The notes beneath the pieces were generated by a model. The model searched no databases. It saw only the letters and a list, made by a program, of their open reading frames with translations, and was not told the origin of the DNA. Below are positions 10,121-21,420 of a stretch of 64,000 nucleotides of DNA, piece after piece. Numbering within the stretch: position 1 is the first letter of the stretch; the number at the start of each line of letters is the position of its first letter. The DNA is from Aquilaria yunnanensis (lineage: Eukaryota; Streptophyta; Magnoliopsida; Malvales; Thymelaeaceae), in assembly GCA_039654915.1 (NCBI GenBank), contig CM077597.1, positions 93,560,001 to 93,624,000 on the forward strand, read 5' to 3'. The translations under genes were made by a program, and so were the position numbers.

Positions 10121-13100
10121 TTTGAATTTGGATATTCCCAGTAGAGTGCATAGTTCTAAATGCTTCTTGAGTGGCAAACTCTTAGTCATAAGGTCTGCAA
10201 GTTGCTCCTCAGTACGGCAATTTTCTAGTTTAACTTCAACTTTTGCTATCAATTCACGGATGAAATGGTGCTTGATCTCAATGTGTTTCGTCCTGCTATG
10301 GTAGACTTGATTCTTTGCAAGCAATACAGCTGACTTGCTATCACATAATACTTCTGTTGCAGTACTTTGCACCTCACCAATATCTTCCAGCAGCCTTCGG
10401 AGCCATACTGCTTGGCAAGCGGTGGCTGTAGCAGCTACATATTCTGCCTCTGTTGATGAAAGGGCCATAGTTGCCTGTTTCTTGGAGCTCCATGATACTA
10501 CGGCTGTCCCAAGTAAGAAACAGCTCCCGGTCGTGCTTCGTCTATCCTCCAATGAACCTGCCCAATCACTATCACAGTATCCTCTAAGGATGAAAGACTG
10601 AGCCTTTCAAAACCATATACCATAGTCCTTGGTTCTAGCAAGATAGCGTAATACTCTTTTAGCTGCCCCAAAATGATGCTTACTCGGATTATGCATAAAA
10701 TGAGAAAGAACACCAACTGAGAAGCTTATATCTGGATGAGAATGCGTTACGTAAATCAGTTGACCAATCAGGCTTCTGTACCTGCTTGCTTCTGTAATTC
10801 CCGTATTATCACCTGGCCCTAGCTTCTCATTGTTGTTCATCGGAGTAGCAGCCGTGTTACACCCCAGCATGTTAAAACTCTTCAACATGTCCGCCACATA
10901 TTTCTTTTGTGTCATGAAAATTCCATTACATGCTTGAGTGACCTCTAAACCCAAGAAATACTTCAACTCTCCAAGATCAATCATATCAAACATGCTTTTC
11001 ATAGACTTTTTGAACTCACATATAAGTCGTGAAGAAGACCCAGTATAGATCATATCGTCGACATATAAGCTTACCACCATAAGTTCATTTGTACCTTGCT
11101 TCTTGACATATAACGTGGGCTCGTGCATACTTCTTTCAAAGCCATTGTTGTGAAAGAATTCATCTATTTTGCTGTACCACGCCCGAGGGGCTTGCTTCAA
11201 ACCATAAAGTGCTTTCTTGAGTCGAAACACTTTCTTTTGCTCGTTTTGCCTTTCGAACCCAGGTGGCTGAGCCACATAGACTTCTTCTTGCAATTCTCCA
11301 TTCAAAAAAGCCGACTTTACGTTGAATTGAAAAACTTTCCACTGTTTTTGTGCTGCTAGTGCTAATATGACTCGAACAGTCTCAAATCGAGCGACTAGTG
11401 CGAAGGTCTCCTCGAAGTCTACTCCTGGTTGTTGCGCGTAGCCTCTCACGACCAGCCTTGCTTTATGTTTTTGAATGCTCCCATCTGCCAAGTACTTTGT
11501 TTTGAAAATCCATTTCAACCCAATTATATTTTTTCCTTCCGGCTCGTCGACCAGCTCCCACATTTGGTTTTTATCGATGGCGTGGAGCTCTTATTGCATT
11601 GCTCTTTGCCATTGTTGCTGCTTCATGGCCTCTTCTACACTTGAAGGATCTTCAGCAAACAAGACCAAAGGTGAAGCAGCATAAATCTCCTGACTAAGAG
11701 ATTTTAATTTCCGTGGAGGCGATGATGAGTCCTCTGACAAAGACGCAGACCTGGAATCCAAACTCGATTTTGTTGGTGTTGACGCTCGTGAGCTGTGAGG
11801 AGTCATTGTTTGCATCTCTGCACCAATTGTTTCTTCTTCTTCCTCCAGTGTCTATGTTTGAACAACTGATTCCTTCACCTTTTCTTTCCATTCCCAGCAA
11901 CCTTGCTCATCAAACTTCACATTTCTGCTTATAATAATTTTTCCATTTTCTGGATCATAAAGCCTGTAGGCTTTCGAATTTGAACAATATCCAATAAAAA
12001 TGCATTTTTTTGACTTTTCTTCCAACTTATGCCTGTTACTTGTGAGTAATGCATAGCAAATACAACCAAATATGCGCAAGTGACTTACCGTAGGCTTGTT
12101 CCCATGCCATGCTTCATAAGGAGTTTTGTCCCATACTACCTTAGTGGGAGAAATATTGATGAGATACACTGCGGTGGCCACTCCTTCTGCCCATAATGAG
12201 TCTGGCAGTTGCTTTCCCTTCATCATCGACCTAGCCATTTCTACAACCATTTGGTTCTTTCGTTCCGCCACGCCGTTTTGCTCAGGTGTGTGTGGAGCTG
12301 TCAGCTCTCTTTTGATACCATCTTCTTCACAAAATTCAGTGAACTCTTTTGATGTGAACTCACCTCCGCGATCCGTTCGTAACACCTTCAGATTCCTTCC
12401 ACTTTGCTTTTCTACCAGTGCCTTGAATTTCTTGAAATGTTCAAATGTCTCTGATTTTGATCGCAAGAAGTATACCCAACTCATCCTGCTGTAGTCATCA
12501 GTGATCAGTAAGAAATACTTACTTCCTGCTAGCGACTCGACCCTCATTGGACCACACAAATCGGCATGTACTAGCTCCAAAATTTGGTTAGCACGTTTGG
12601 ACTTCCCTACCGGAACCACTTTCTTAGACTGCTTGCCGAGTGGACATCCCTCACACATCCTTTCAAGTGGTGCAATGTTTGGCAAGTCATTAACCATCTC
12701 TTTGTTTTTCAGAAGTTGCAAGCCTTTAATATTTAAATGCCCATACCTTAGATGCCACAACTCATTGTTCTCGACCACTTTGCTCATCATGGCTGCTTCA
12801 GCATGTTCCGAAAAATTTAGAGGAAACATTCGGTTGGGTAGCATTCGAGCTGTTGCAAGAGGTTTACCTGTTGCTTTCTCCTTCACCACACACTTATTAT
12901 CGTCAAATAATACAGAATATCCAGACTCAATCAACTGACCCACGCTTATGAGACTATGAGCCAAACATGGAGCAAAATGCACATTTTTTATGAGTTTGGT
13001 CTGGTTACCTACAGCCACAATTGCTGTACCTCTTCCTTCAATCTGAAGTTGCTTGTTATCTCCAAGTCGCACCAATGATTTTACTGATTCATCAAGGCTT

Positions 13101-13936
13101 TTGAACTTGGATTTGTCCCCGGTCATATGATGTGAGCAACCACTATCGAGATACTAGACCTCCTTGTCAGCCACTTCTGAAGCCATGAACAAATAATCAT
13201 CCTGTTCATCATCTTCTTCAGCAAATTTTGCCTCTTCCGGTTTTGACAAGCAAAATTTTTCTGTGTGTCCATATTTTTTGCAATAGGAACATTGAAGCGA
13301 GCTACTACGCCCTCGTCCTCGTCCTCTGTAGTTTCCTCTACCTCTTCCTCTCATACGCTGGGTAGAGGAATCTGGCTCCCCCTTCGTCTAAAATGCCTTT
13401 TCTTCTTCTCCAGTAGAGGACCGGTTCAATCTGGCTTCATGGGCTTGCAAAGACCCCATTAGTTCATCAAGAGAAAAATTTGATAAATCCTTAGACTCCT
13501 CAATGGCAGCAACCACATGATCAAATTTTGGAGTCAAACTTCTTAACACTTTAGCCACCACCACTTCATCATTCATTGTTTCTCCGTATGAACGCATTTG
13601 CCCCACAGTTGCTGATACTCTAGCCAAGTATTCTTGGACTGACTCATTATTCTTCATGCAAAACGTTTCAAAAACCCGTCTAAGAGTTTGTAGTTTGACA
13701 ATAATTACCTTTGTCGATCCTTGATATTCGGTTTTAAGGATTGACCATGACTGTTTAGCGGTTGTAGCTGCAGCTATCCTTGGAAAAATGACTTCATCCA
13801 CTGCCTGCTGAATGAAAAACAGGGCCTTTGCATCACGTTTCAAATTTTCCCTGTGGCGCGCATCATCATCGCTGGCTTCTGCATAGCCGGACTCGACAAA
13901 ATCCCAAAGATCCTGGGATTTGAACAAGGTTTTCAT
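10118..13936 (-). pseudogene. Copia gag-pol polyprotein, inactivated by stop codons
   Basis: One reading frame of about 1273 codons runs from the ATG at 13936 to 10118 with no frameshift, but five in-frame stops break it: TAG 13388-13390, TAG 13154-13156, TAG 11852-11854, TAA 11591-11593 and TGA 10607-10609. Domains in order: a UBN2-type gag; an Arg/Gly-rich stretch and zinc knuckle CSYCKKYGHTEKFC near 13290; protease DSGCSHHMTGD; integrase with HLRYGHLNIKG and CEGCPLGKQ for zinc binding, then HADLCGPM, RTDRGGEF and EQNGVAERKNQ; RT with KARLVVRGYAQQPG and YVDD; RNase H with SSTEAEYVAATATACQA. In RT motif A the usual catalytic Asp is Asn (QFNVKSAF, codon 11321-11323). The element cannot move by itself. 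Confidence 0.95.
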
Positions 13937-14061
13937 TTTAATGCTCTAGAATTCGTATGATTCGCCCTTGAAAATAGGAATTTGGGGCTGAGATATATTG
14001 AGAGAACTTAGATTCGCAGCCATTATTTTTCAAGTAGAATGCCCAGTTTAGAAGGAACCGA

Positions 14062-14073
14062 GCTCTGATACCA
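14062..14073 (-). other. Copia primer binding site (initiator tRNA-Met)
   Basis: On the minus strand TGGTATCAGAGC lies three bases inside the 5' LTR. It is the standard plant site complementary to the 3' end of initiator methionine tRNA. Confidence 0.92.
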
Positions 14074-14076
14074 CTT

Positions 14077-14332
14077 TGATGGAGATTGCCCCAAGAAGAA
14101 GCAACAGAGAACACGAAGAAATTAAAGCTGCAGAATCAAGTTTGTGTATTCCTGAAAACGTAGCCCATTAAATAGGCAATACAAGAGTAGAAGCCAAATC
14201 AAACTAAACTACCTAACCTAAACCAGCTAAGAATCGGAACACAATTAACTCCTGCTGCTACCGGACTCCTAAGTTATTCGAAGACTAACAAACCAAGAAC
14301 ACCAATGAAACAAATTCATATGATCTTTAACA
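14077..14332 (-). repeat. Copia 5' LTR
   Basis: A 256-bp repeat matching 9853-10109 with about six substitutions and one indel. It carries the element's own promoter and ends at the second CTGAC duplication. Confidence 0.95.
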
Positions 14333-14580
14333 CTGACGAAGTTAACGGCCGCCCCTGTGGCGTTGTAGATGAGGCACTTGGTGCAGACACCGTCCCCGAA
14401 CTTGGCCTTCAACTCGTCCAAGTAGGCGCGAGCCCTCTCCAGCTTGTTCTCTGCATCGCTCATGTCCATAGCCACCTTGGACAAGTCGGCACGAGTTATC
14501 ACTCTCCCCGGGTCGTCGTATCCTGGCAGCTCCCGCACTGTCATCTCCGACACCTCGCCTCCGAACACGTTCCTGCTCAT
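14333..14580 (-). pseudogene. JIP23-like pseudogene, 5' part
   Basis: Codons 1 to about 82 of a JIP23-like gene: it starts MSRNVFGGEVSEMTVRELPG and includes CLIYNATGAAVNFV. The copia element entered the codon for residue 83. Any protein from this start would run into LTR sequence after residue 82. The start has the same context and spacing to a TATA-like CATATATAG (near 14636-14644) as the intact unit II gene. Confidence 0.88.
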
Positions 14581-15059
14581 TTCTGCTGCTTATTCTTAAT
14601 GTTAATCTATAATTAGATTAGTGTTAGATGGCACGCATATATAGGTAGCGAAGGCCAAGATCAAATACCTTTAATTTGGAATTTGTTCCTGCAAAAACTA
14701 AAGTAATTTAATTCCATAAATCAACAAACAGCCAGCTGGGCCCATTTCAATTGAGACGCCACGCCACTCTTAGTCCTTGGATTCTCCATTTTTTTTTGTT
14801 TATTTTGGCGTTAATATTGTACTTTTCCTAGCTCTGTCTGTAAAGCTGAATTCTTATATTTTATTGATAAAATCTTTTTGTCCTTAATGGATAAAAAAGA
14901 TTGGAAAAATATGTACGCTCTGTTGCAATATGAGCTCAATTTTCATTAAATTTTATCATAACTAGGTACGCAAACTAACATTTTTCTAAAAAATTAATCT
15001 TTTTTTTTCTTGATAAAACCTTCTCTTATATATATATATATATATATAAGAGGAAAGGT
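14581..15059. other. JIP23 upstream region, copy I
   Basis: Promoter and upstream sequence collinear with 48691-49140. It contains a TATA-like element at about 14636-14644. A (TA)n microsatellite of about 20 bases lies at 15029-15049. No other gene is seen. Confidence 0.6.
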
Positions 15060-15765
15060 GTACAAAGTGACTTTTGTATTTGATCAACTAGAAGGAAACA
15101 ACTCATGAGACTTGTATGCGTCTCCTACTTCAAAAAATTTGCCAAAATGCAATATCGGTTCTAAATCTTTGATATTCTGAGCAAATATTTCCAAAACTTT
15201 TACTAAGATAAAGTACGTTGAGGCAATAACTGATTAATTTGGCAAAACTTTATTATATATAACTAAATAGGTTTAAGACAAATGAAGCTTTTGCCCTTCA
15301 ATAAAATTCTATCATCTCCTTTTAATAATAAGACGTAATTTTTAAATTTTACTTTATTTAGACTTTCATTCGTAATAAGATCTCTGGATCAACTAAAGCG
15401 GAAAAAGTCATGAGGCCGTTCGAATCTCCTACTTCAAAATATTGCCAAAGTCCAATACTGCACCTCATGCTTTAACATTTTGTGCAATACTACCGCAAAA
15501 AGGAATTACATTTAAGCAATAACAACGCAAATTAATTAAGAAAAAATTATTATAACCAAATAATTTTGAAGATAAATGAAGTTTTTGCCGTTCAACTAAA
15601 GGGAAACAAGACTCGAGTTGTTACTCTCGCGAGCTTCTCTTACTTCAAAAAATTGGCAAAATGGCATCTTGAATCTTATCCTTTGTGATCTCTAGAAAAT
15701 ATTTCCTAAACTTTCATTAATAACATTAAATCCATTGAGGTAGTAAGAATTAATTTAGCTTATTT
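15060..15765. repeat. Array of ~250-bp repeats, unit I
   Basis: Three diverged direct repeats, with cores near 15105, 15405 and 15610. Each contains a hairpin-prone run like CAAGTCATGAGACTTG, then CTCCTACTTCAAAAAATTG, then GCAAATATTTCC. The family recurs at 49180-50206 (four cores), 32085-32160, 35870-36060 and 54230-54590. No coding potential. Confidence 0.7.
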
Positions 15766-15770
15766 TTGGG

Positions 15771-18700
15771 AACCCAAATCGTATGTCCCCCCTTTGTTGT
15801 GTCCCCTCCTTTCTCTTCTTGCCACGTGTAGCACTTAACTACAGCTAACAATTGGTGTTAATGTCCAATGCTGAGAGACGGAGGGTTCAACTCCAATTAA
15901 AATAAACCCTAAAAAAATTCTAATTTCTCATCTGAAAGTTGTGAACTTAGATGAATTCAATGGTTCTAAATGAAGAAATCAAGTGGATTCTTCTAATTTC
16001 TCTTTAGTGGAGAGCCTTTGTTTGTTTGCTTTATTCTATTTTTCCTAGATGCCGATAGCTTCCTCCTTTTTCTTTGTTGGAGTCGATTTTCTTGGTGGAA
16101 GCTCCTGTTGAAGGGGAGGAAGAGCAAAGGTTCATTCCAACAATTGGAGGGGGAACAAGAGTAAATGTTTGTTTTGTGAGTTTCTCAAATGTCTTATCAC
16201 AAATTCATCCACTTAATGGTGAGTTTCTTCTTCCAATAGTAGGATGCCTCTTTATAGTGCAGTAGATCATTAAGACTTGCTCCACACCTTATAGCTGCCC
16301 CCACATCTAAACCGCATTTTGTTTAAATTTTACTATTCACTCAGAATCCCCTTCAATGTACTAGGTGTCCATGAATTTAATCCTAAGCCTCACCTTCTTT
16401 TCATTGCTTTTCCTTGATAATTTAGATATTGCGTAAATAATGTAGTTCTATTTTTGGAAGCATCCTATTTCTTTGGTTATTTTGGGTAATCTTTAGGATC
16501 TATGTAGCATAAATTTACAGCTACTATGGCAGCAGATAAGCCAAACAAAACCATGGTTCTCAAATCTTTTTGTTTATTTTTTGTTGTACATGAAACCCGT
16601 AGACGATGTTTGGTGGATGTAATCTTTTTTTTTTTTTAATCAAGAAACAAGTTTGGTGACTATCATTGTTTTTCTCCTATGTAAAAATTTGGGGGCAAAA
16701 GTTTGCGAGCTTCGTGGAAGGGGTTGCGGACTCTCATGAGGCAAAGAGAATAACAAATCATCAATGATATAGAGTGTCATGAAGTCGGGTCCCAGTGCCC
16801 CAAATTACTTGACTTATAGGCTCTTAGGAACAGTGAATCCCACTTAGTTATTATTGGCTAACCATTACTTGTAGGTAAATTAAAATAATTTATGTGCAAC
16901 TAGTTTCTTTACCTACCCTGTAAAAAGATATGCATATATTTGTCCCAGCGATGCAAATAATTAAGTAAACAATTTCAAAAACATTGAAATACTAGTTTCT
17001 TCAATTTCAAGTAATAGTCTGTTCACACTTAATATCACTAACATGCACCCAAAAGTAATTTAATGGTTTTACATCATAATGTATTTTAATAGAGGCAACT
17101 TCTTAGTACACAAGGTACTATATACATACAAGACAAAATCCTTAACTAAGATCATTTACTTGCGCCCCACTTTTGAGCTATCAAGCTCGGAGTGCAAGCC
17201 CTTCCTGATCCTTGTGCGCCATTTAGCCTTTATACTATAAAGGCAAAACACATAGTTAGTACAAAGCTTAAATCCCAAGTAAACTTAGAATCTCAAGGAT
17301 TCCAAAAAATAAGTACTTACAAAAAGAGGGAACTTAGCCCCTAAATATTCACTAGTTGTTGGGTCTAGTGTTAGAACCTGCAAAACAAACTTAAGGAAGC
17401 AAGTGCATGAATGTACTCAATAAGGGTCCTTTGGAGTACCTGCAAAGAAGATAGTAAACAAGCATGCAATATGGTGTACAAACAAACAAGCAACCAACCA
17501 ACAATCAACACAAAACCAACATAAAAGACATGCAATGCATGAATGTATGATTTTCAATACACACAATCCTTGGGACTTCTTACACCGTAGGTGTCTTACA
17601 CTTGCCATGAGCTCAAATAGCGTAGTTACTTGAGACACTAGTCCTCGTATCCCAAATCCTTTACCTCCTTTAAGTCCCACTTACGGGTCCTAGAATAGAT
17701 CGTCATTTTCTCTTAAAACTTACATGTTTTACCCTAATTTATTGTACAGAGTAGCGATCTTATGTGATTTAACTTGTCAAGCTCTTAAAGCTTAGCCTAG
17801 AGCTCCTTAGTGGTTCACCTACCAAACCAAATGTTTTAGTTTGGATTTTCTTAGGTTTCCTATTCAATTCTATTAGGTCCAAGACCCCTCACTTAGGCCA
17901 ATGAAGCCTCCAAAACCGGACTTCATCCTTTTAGTGTCCCCTTAGCAACTTGAGCACTTTTAGCCCTTAGCCATTTTACTTAACTCTACCTTAACCACAC
18001 CACTTAGCTACATCCTAAATAATGCATAATTCTCAACTTATGAATGAGTCTTAGACCCAACTAAGGCTACGGAACATCTTAGAATAGCCTAAGGATAATA
18101 ACCGGGATATTAGGTCATTCTTAGGAAGCCTTAAGATTAAAGGACTTATGCCCCAGCACGCCTTCGGCAACACGTCGCCAACGGCATCAATGCTTGAGCT
18201 TCCTGGAAAATTACCGGTGATGCGTGGCTAATGCATTTTCCAGCATTGCGCGATTAGACGCGAACTTGCACAAAACTTGCCTGACCTTCTTAGCCCCAAA
18301 GCCAATTCACATAGGTCTTGTTCTTACCTCATTCTCATATGTAATACTACATTTCTATGCATTATTTGAGCTAAATTAACTTGAATGATTACCTCAATTC
18401 AGCCACAAAGCAAGAATAAAGCAAAAGCACCCTTGAGCTCAACTTAACTCCATTGAGTTCTAAACCTAAAACCAACGTGATACAGTACCAAGAATCTCAA
18501 ATCAAAACCACCTCTAGCTACCTAAACAACTTAGAACCATCTCAAACAAAACCAAGAAGCTTACCTTAGGTTTGAAGCTAAAAACAAGCAATAAAGAGTT
18601 AGATTAAAGCTAATGCACCAAAACAAGTTGGAGGCTTCTTGGATACAACTTTAGGCCTTCAAATTTGATGGAAACTTGAGAAAGTAGGGAGGTTTGGAGC

Positions 18701-20708
18701 AGGAAATCTTGTGGGGAAAGGTAGCTATGAAAATGGGATAGAAACAAATGGGTAGAGGAAGTCAAACATACCCAAAATATCCTAACCACCCTACTAAGTC
18801 AAAGTTCTTGCTTTTTTTCCTCTTGGGCCTCAAGTTCCCTTTTGTTTCACAATGCTCTCTAAACATTCACCCAAAACTAATCCTCCTTGGTCCTTAAGAA
18901 AGTTCAAAAATTTCTTACACTTAGTCTCTTGGACATTTAAGCCACTTAAAACATACATGACCCATTTGAACACCTAGTGCAATTTTGCACTTTTCTTCCA
19001 AATGATTATTCTAATAGCTAGGAAAACTTATAATCTTGACTTAACTAGTCAAAATTCTTCCCTTTTTGACTCTTATGTGCCAAATCACACTTAGGAACTT
19101 ATCTTTACTTTAGTTTCCTTATCTTTCTTGTTTAATAAGGTGCTAACTTGAAGTGCTTAACTGAAAACACTTAAATAAAATATGCTTATCTAGTCAACTC
19201 TAATCATTAACTAGGAGAGTCATCATATAGAGATTTCATTAGAAGATTTTTTGGTAAGTTGGATTAGTTTCACTTCTGCTTTTCCTTCTCATTTCAGGCA
19301 TGTTTCTTCTATTGATACTTTTGTCCTTAAAGCCCTAGATTGTTCTCTCTCATATTGCTGCTTCTACTTTGTTATTTCCCAATTATTATAGAGTCCTGCT
19401 AAAAAATAAATATTGACATGGGGCCAAGAGGCTTCACAAATTCACAGCCACACAACCACATTCTGATCTTTATATGAATCTTGTTGGTCTTAAAAGCCTG
19501 ATGCCATGTGCTTTCTCACTTTAACAGCTCCTAGCAGGATACAAGTGCTCATTTAGGATGGGCATTAGGTAATTGATCATGCTACTTCCTTCTTTAGGAT
19601 AGAATATCTGGGTGGTCATCCTATCCAGAAGCTACTACCATTTCAGTACATTCCTGATGCCCCTTTGCTTTCAATGCCAACTTCATGTTCTTCAACATCA
19701 ATGAAAAGAAAGCCCAAGGTGGTGAAATTCTTCCTTAGAGAAGAATGATCTCAAGGAGACACTGGACTTGAAGTATGAAAATCCATTACAGAAAAAGTTT
19801 GGCAAGATTTGGTCAGAAAAGAGTCTTTCTCTATGAAGAGTATCTATAGTTGCTAGGTGAGACTTGTTATATCCTTTGTGGCCTCTAGGTGAATTTGTTC
19901 CATGGTGGGAGAAAATAGTACTGATCAGAATGATTCAATGATCCTTGTATATCTTTAGTTAACATTAAGAATATATTTTTGAAATTTTTTATAATAGCTA
20001 TGTTATTAAATGTTTAGTTTAGAAGATCATGCTTTATGGTAGTTTATGGCTCCTTCAAATTTAGTCTACTTGATCCAGTTTTTTTAGGTTTATTACTCTT
20101 GGGCAATTCATGGCTCTTTCTTTAAAGCCTGTTAATACATTATTTTTTTTCAAAAGAAAAATTTCTTAATATGATAGGGGCTAAATAATTTGATCATCTC
20201 CTTCAAGTCTCTCCGTGGTGAAACCACAAAACTATCATGTTATTTTTCTTTTTTGCTCTTGCACTTGGCATTTATCCTACTACAAATGTCAAGCAAAAAA
20301 TGTACAATGTAATTGAAGATGATATTATGACCAAAATTCCATAATTGAGTTAATAGCATACAAACAAAAGAAAAGAACAAAGACTGAAAGAAAAATATGT
20401 CAGAAAATGTTTCTTTTAATTGAAGAGAAGCTGATTTTAGCCTACATCTTTAAATAGGAAAAACAATTCTGGGTAAGTGGCAGACTATCAATGCGTTTGA
20501 GAATCCAGCATATAGGACACATAACTCTATGGCACCGCAGAAGATAAATTTGATTTTTTTTAGGGGTTTGTCAATGGAAGTTGAACTCTTTGTCTTTCAT
20601 GTTGGATGTTAACACCAATTGTCAGCCGCAGTTAAGGGCTACATGTGGCAAGGGGAGAGAGAAGGGGACAGGAAGGGACATGACAAAGGGAGATAGACAA
20701 TTTGGGTA
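15771..20708. mobile_element. MULE-like element (split by a solo LTR)
   Basis: About 160 bp at the left end (AACCCAAATCGTATGTCC onward) is the inverted match of the sequence ending at about 20708. Flanks ATTTTTGGG and ATTTTTAGA agree at 7 of 9 positions, a plausible decayed 9-bp target duplication. The termini resemble those of the small Pack-MULEs at 20729 and elsewhere. The interior has no transposase. An ORF at 16074-16265 (VEAPVEGEEEQRFIPTIGG) could be captured sequence but is not recognised. The solo LTR 16775-19227 is nested inside. Confidence 0.5.
16775..19227 (-). mobile_element. Solo LTR, ~2.45 kb, Ty3/gypsy-like
   Basis: The sequence matches 41132-43721 over its whole length in opposite orientation. 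Ends are TGTCATGAAG on the left and GTCATCATA on the right; later array copies keep the expected CACA end. It is flanked by the 5-bp duplication TAGAG at 16770-16774 and 19228-19232. No gag-pol domain is inside, so it is a solo LTR or a large non-coding LTR derivative. Assignment to gypsy is inferred only from LTR length. Confidence 0.75.
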
Positions 20709-20728
20709 TATTTTTAGAGCTAATTTTG

Positions 20729-21420
20729 GAATCTAAATCCTCTGTCCCATAATTTCCTATCCCCTTCACGTCGCACTCTCATGTTATGACACATGTCAAT
20801 TCTATTTAACAAGAAAAAGCAAAGCGAATAAAAATATTAAACATATATAAACTAAAGACTCATAAAAAAAAACAAAAATGGTTGTTTCAATCGTATTGGA
20901 AGATTTATTTTTTTTAATAGAAAAAAAAATAGAATTTTGATAAAAACAAGACAAGAACAATACATAGTTAACAAAAGAAAATCTATTCGATTAAAAAAAA
21001 ATTGGCATGTAGAATTGTTCTTTGTTCTGCCTTATCTGGTCCCCAAGCGACGAAGATGTAATAGACAATGGCCACAAGTCGATTACACTCTTGGAGTTGG
21101 TGGATGACATCTGGAAAAGTTATAAAGCCCATAGTTTGCCAAGGGTTGTAGTAGGACTTAGTGGAGTCAGCTTTGGTGTAGCCACCTTGATCATACCCGT
21201 TGGAGAAAGACAAGATGTAAATAGAGGATGAGTTGGGGTGGCACAGCGGTGCGATGATGATGAAGAATGTAGCTTTTTTTTTTCTTTTTCATGAGTCCTT
21301 TTACTGGTTAATGGTCCCATTAACTTCAATATCTCTAGTTAAATAGGATAGATGCGTGTCATAATCTTGAGAGTGCAACATGAAGGGGGTAGGAATTTGT
21401 GGGATAGAAGATTTGGATTC
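20729..21420. mobile_element. Pack-MULE with UGT fragment, array unit 1
   Basis: Imperfect ~95-bp terminal inverted repeats begin GAATCTAAATCC and end GGATTTGGATTC. A perfect 9-bp target duplication, CTAATTTTG, lies at 20720-20728 and 21421-21429. No transposase is present; the minus strand of the interior carries a UDP-glucosyltransferase fragment. This is the clearest of five copies. Confidence 0.85.
20983..21285 (-). pseudogene. UGT74-like glucosyltransferase fragment, unit 1
   Basis: The minus strand reads PNSSSIYILSFSNGYDQGG, then YTKADSTKSYYNPWQTMGF, then VIHQLQECNRLVAIVYYIFV and AWGPDKAEQ. This matches the N-terminal half of family-1 plant UGTs of the UGT74 type, where the blocks are SDGxDxGG, a G-S-x-T-L helix and a CxVYDxxLPWA-like strand. 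Only about 90-100 codons are present, without the C-terminal PSPG sugar-donor box. It is a captured fragment, not a working enzyme. Recognition is from family motifs and not from a search. Confidence 0.72.

Larger units (their letters stand above)
9853..14332 (-). mobile_element. Ty1/copia LTR retrotransposon, complete structure
   Basis: A 4480-bp element has two LTRs of ~256 bp that begin TG and end CA. It is flanked by the 5-bp duplication CTGAC (9848-9852 and 14333-14337). The uninterrupted sequence CTGACGAAGTT in the intact paralogue confirms the empty site. It is oriented minus, like the gene it splits. Internal order is gag, protease, integrase, reverse transcriptase, RNase H, which is the Ty1/copia order. 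It is full length but non-autonomous because of stop codons. By eye the LTRs differ by about six substitutions and one indel, so insertion is fairly recent. Confidence 0.97.
1..15770. repeat. Segmental duplication, unit I (right part)
   Basis: This stretch is collinear with 37617-50206 and, for its first ~0.7 kb, with 56260-57230. Shared landmarks in order are an AT-rich start, a zf-RVT fragment, a hAT transposase relic, SINEs with identical target sites, a JIP23-like gene and a ~250-bp repeat array. The order and spacing imply that a gene X copy lies just before base 1. Differences from unit II are mostly clean transposon insertions. Confidence 0.85.

Noticed and set aside
15029..15049. TA-run as a TATA promoter
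   Set aside because: It is a (TA)n microsatellite; no downstream gene begins here.
20983..21213. Functional glucosyltransferase gene
   Set aside because: Only about 95 N-half codons inside transposon ends; no catalytic start region and no PSPG box.
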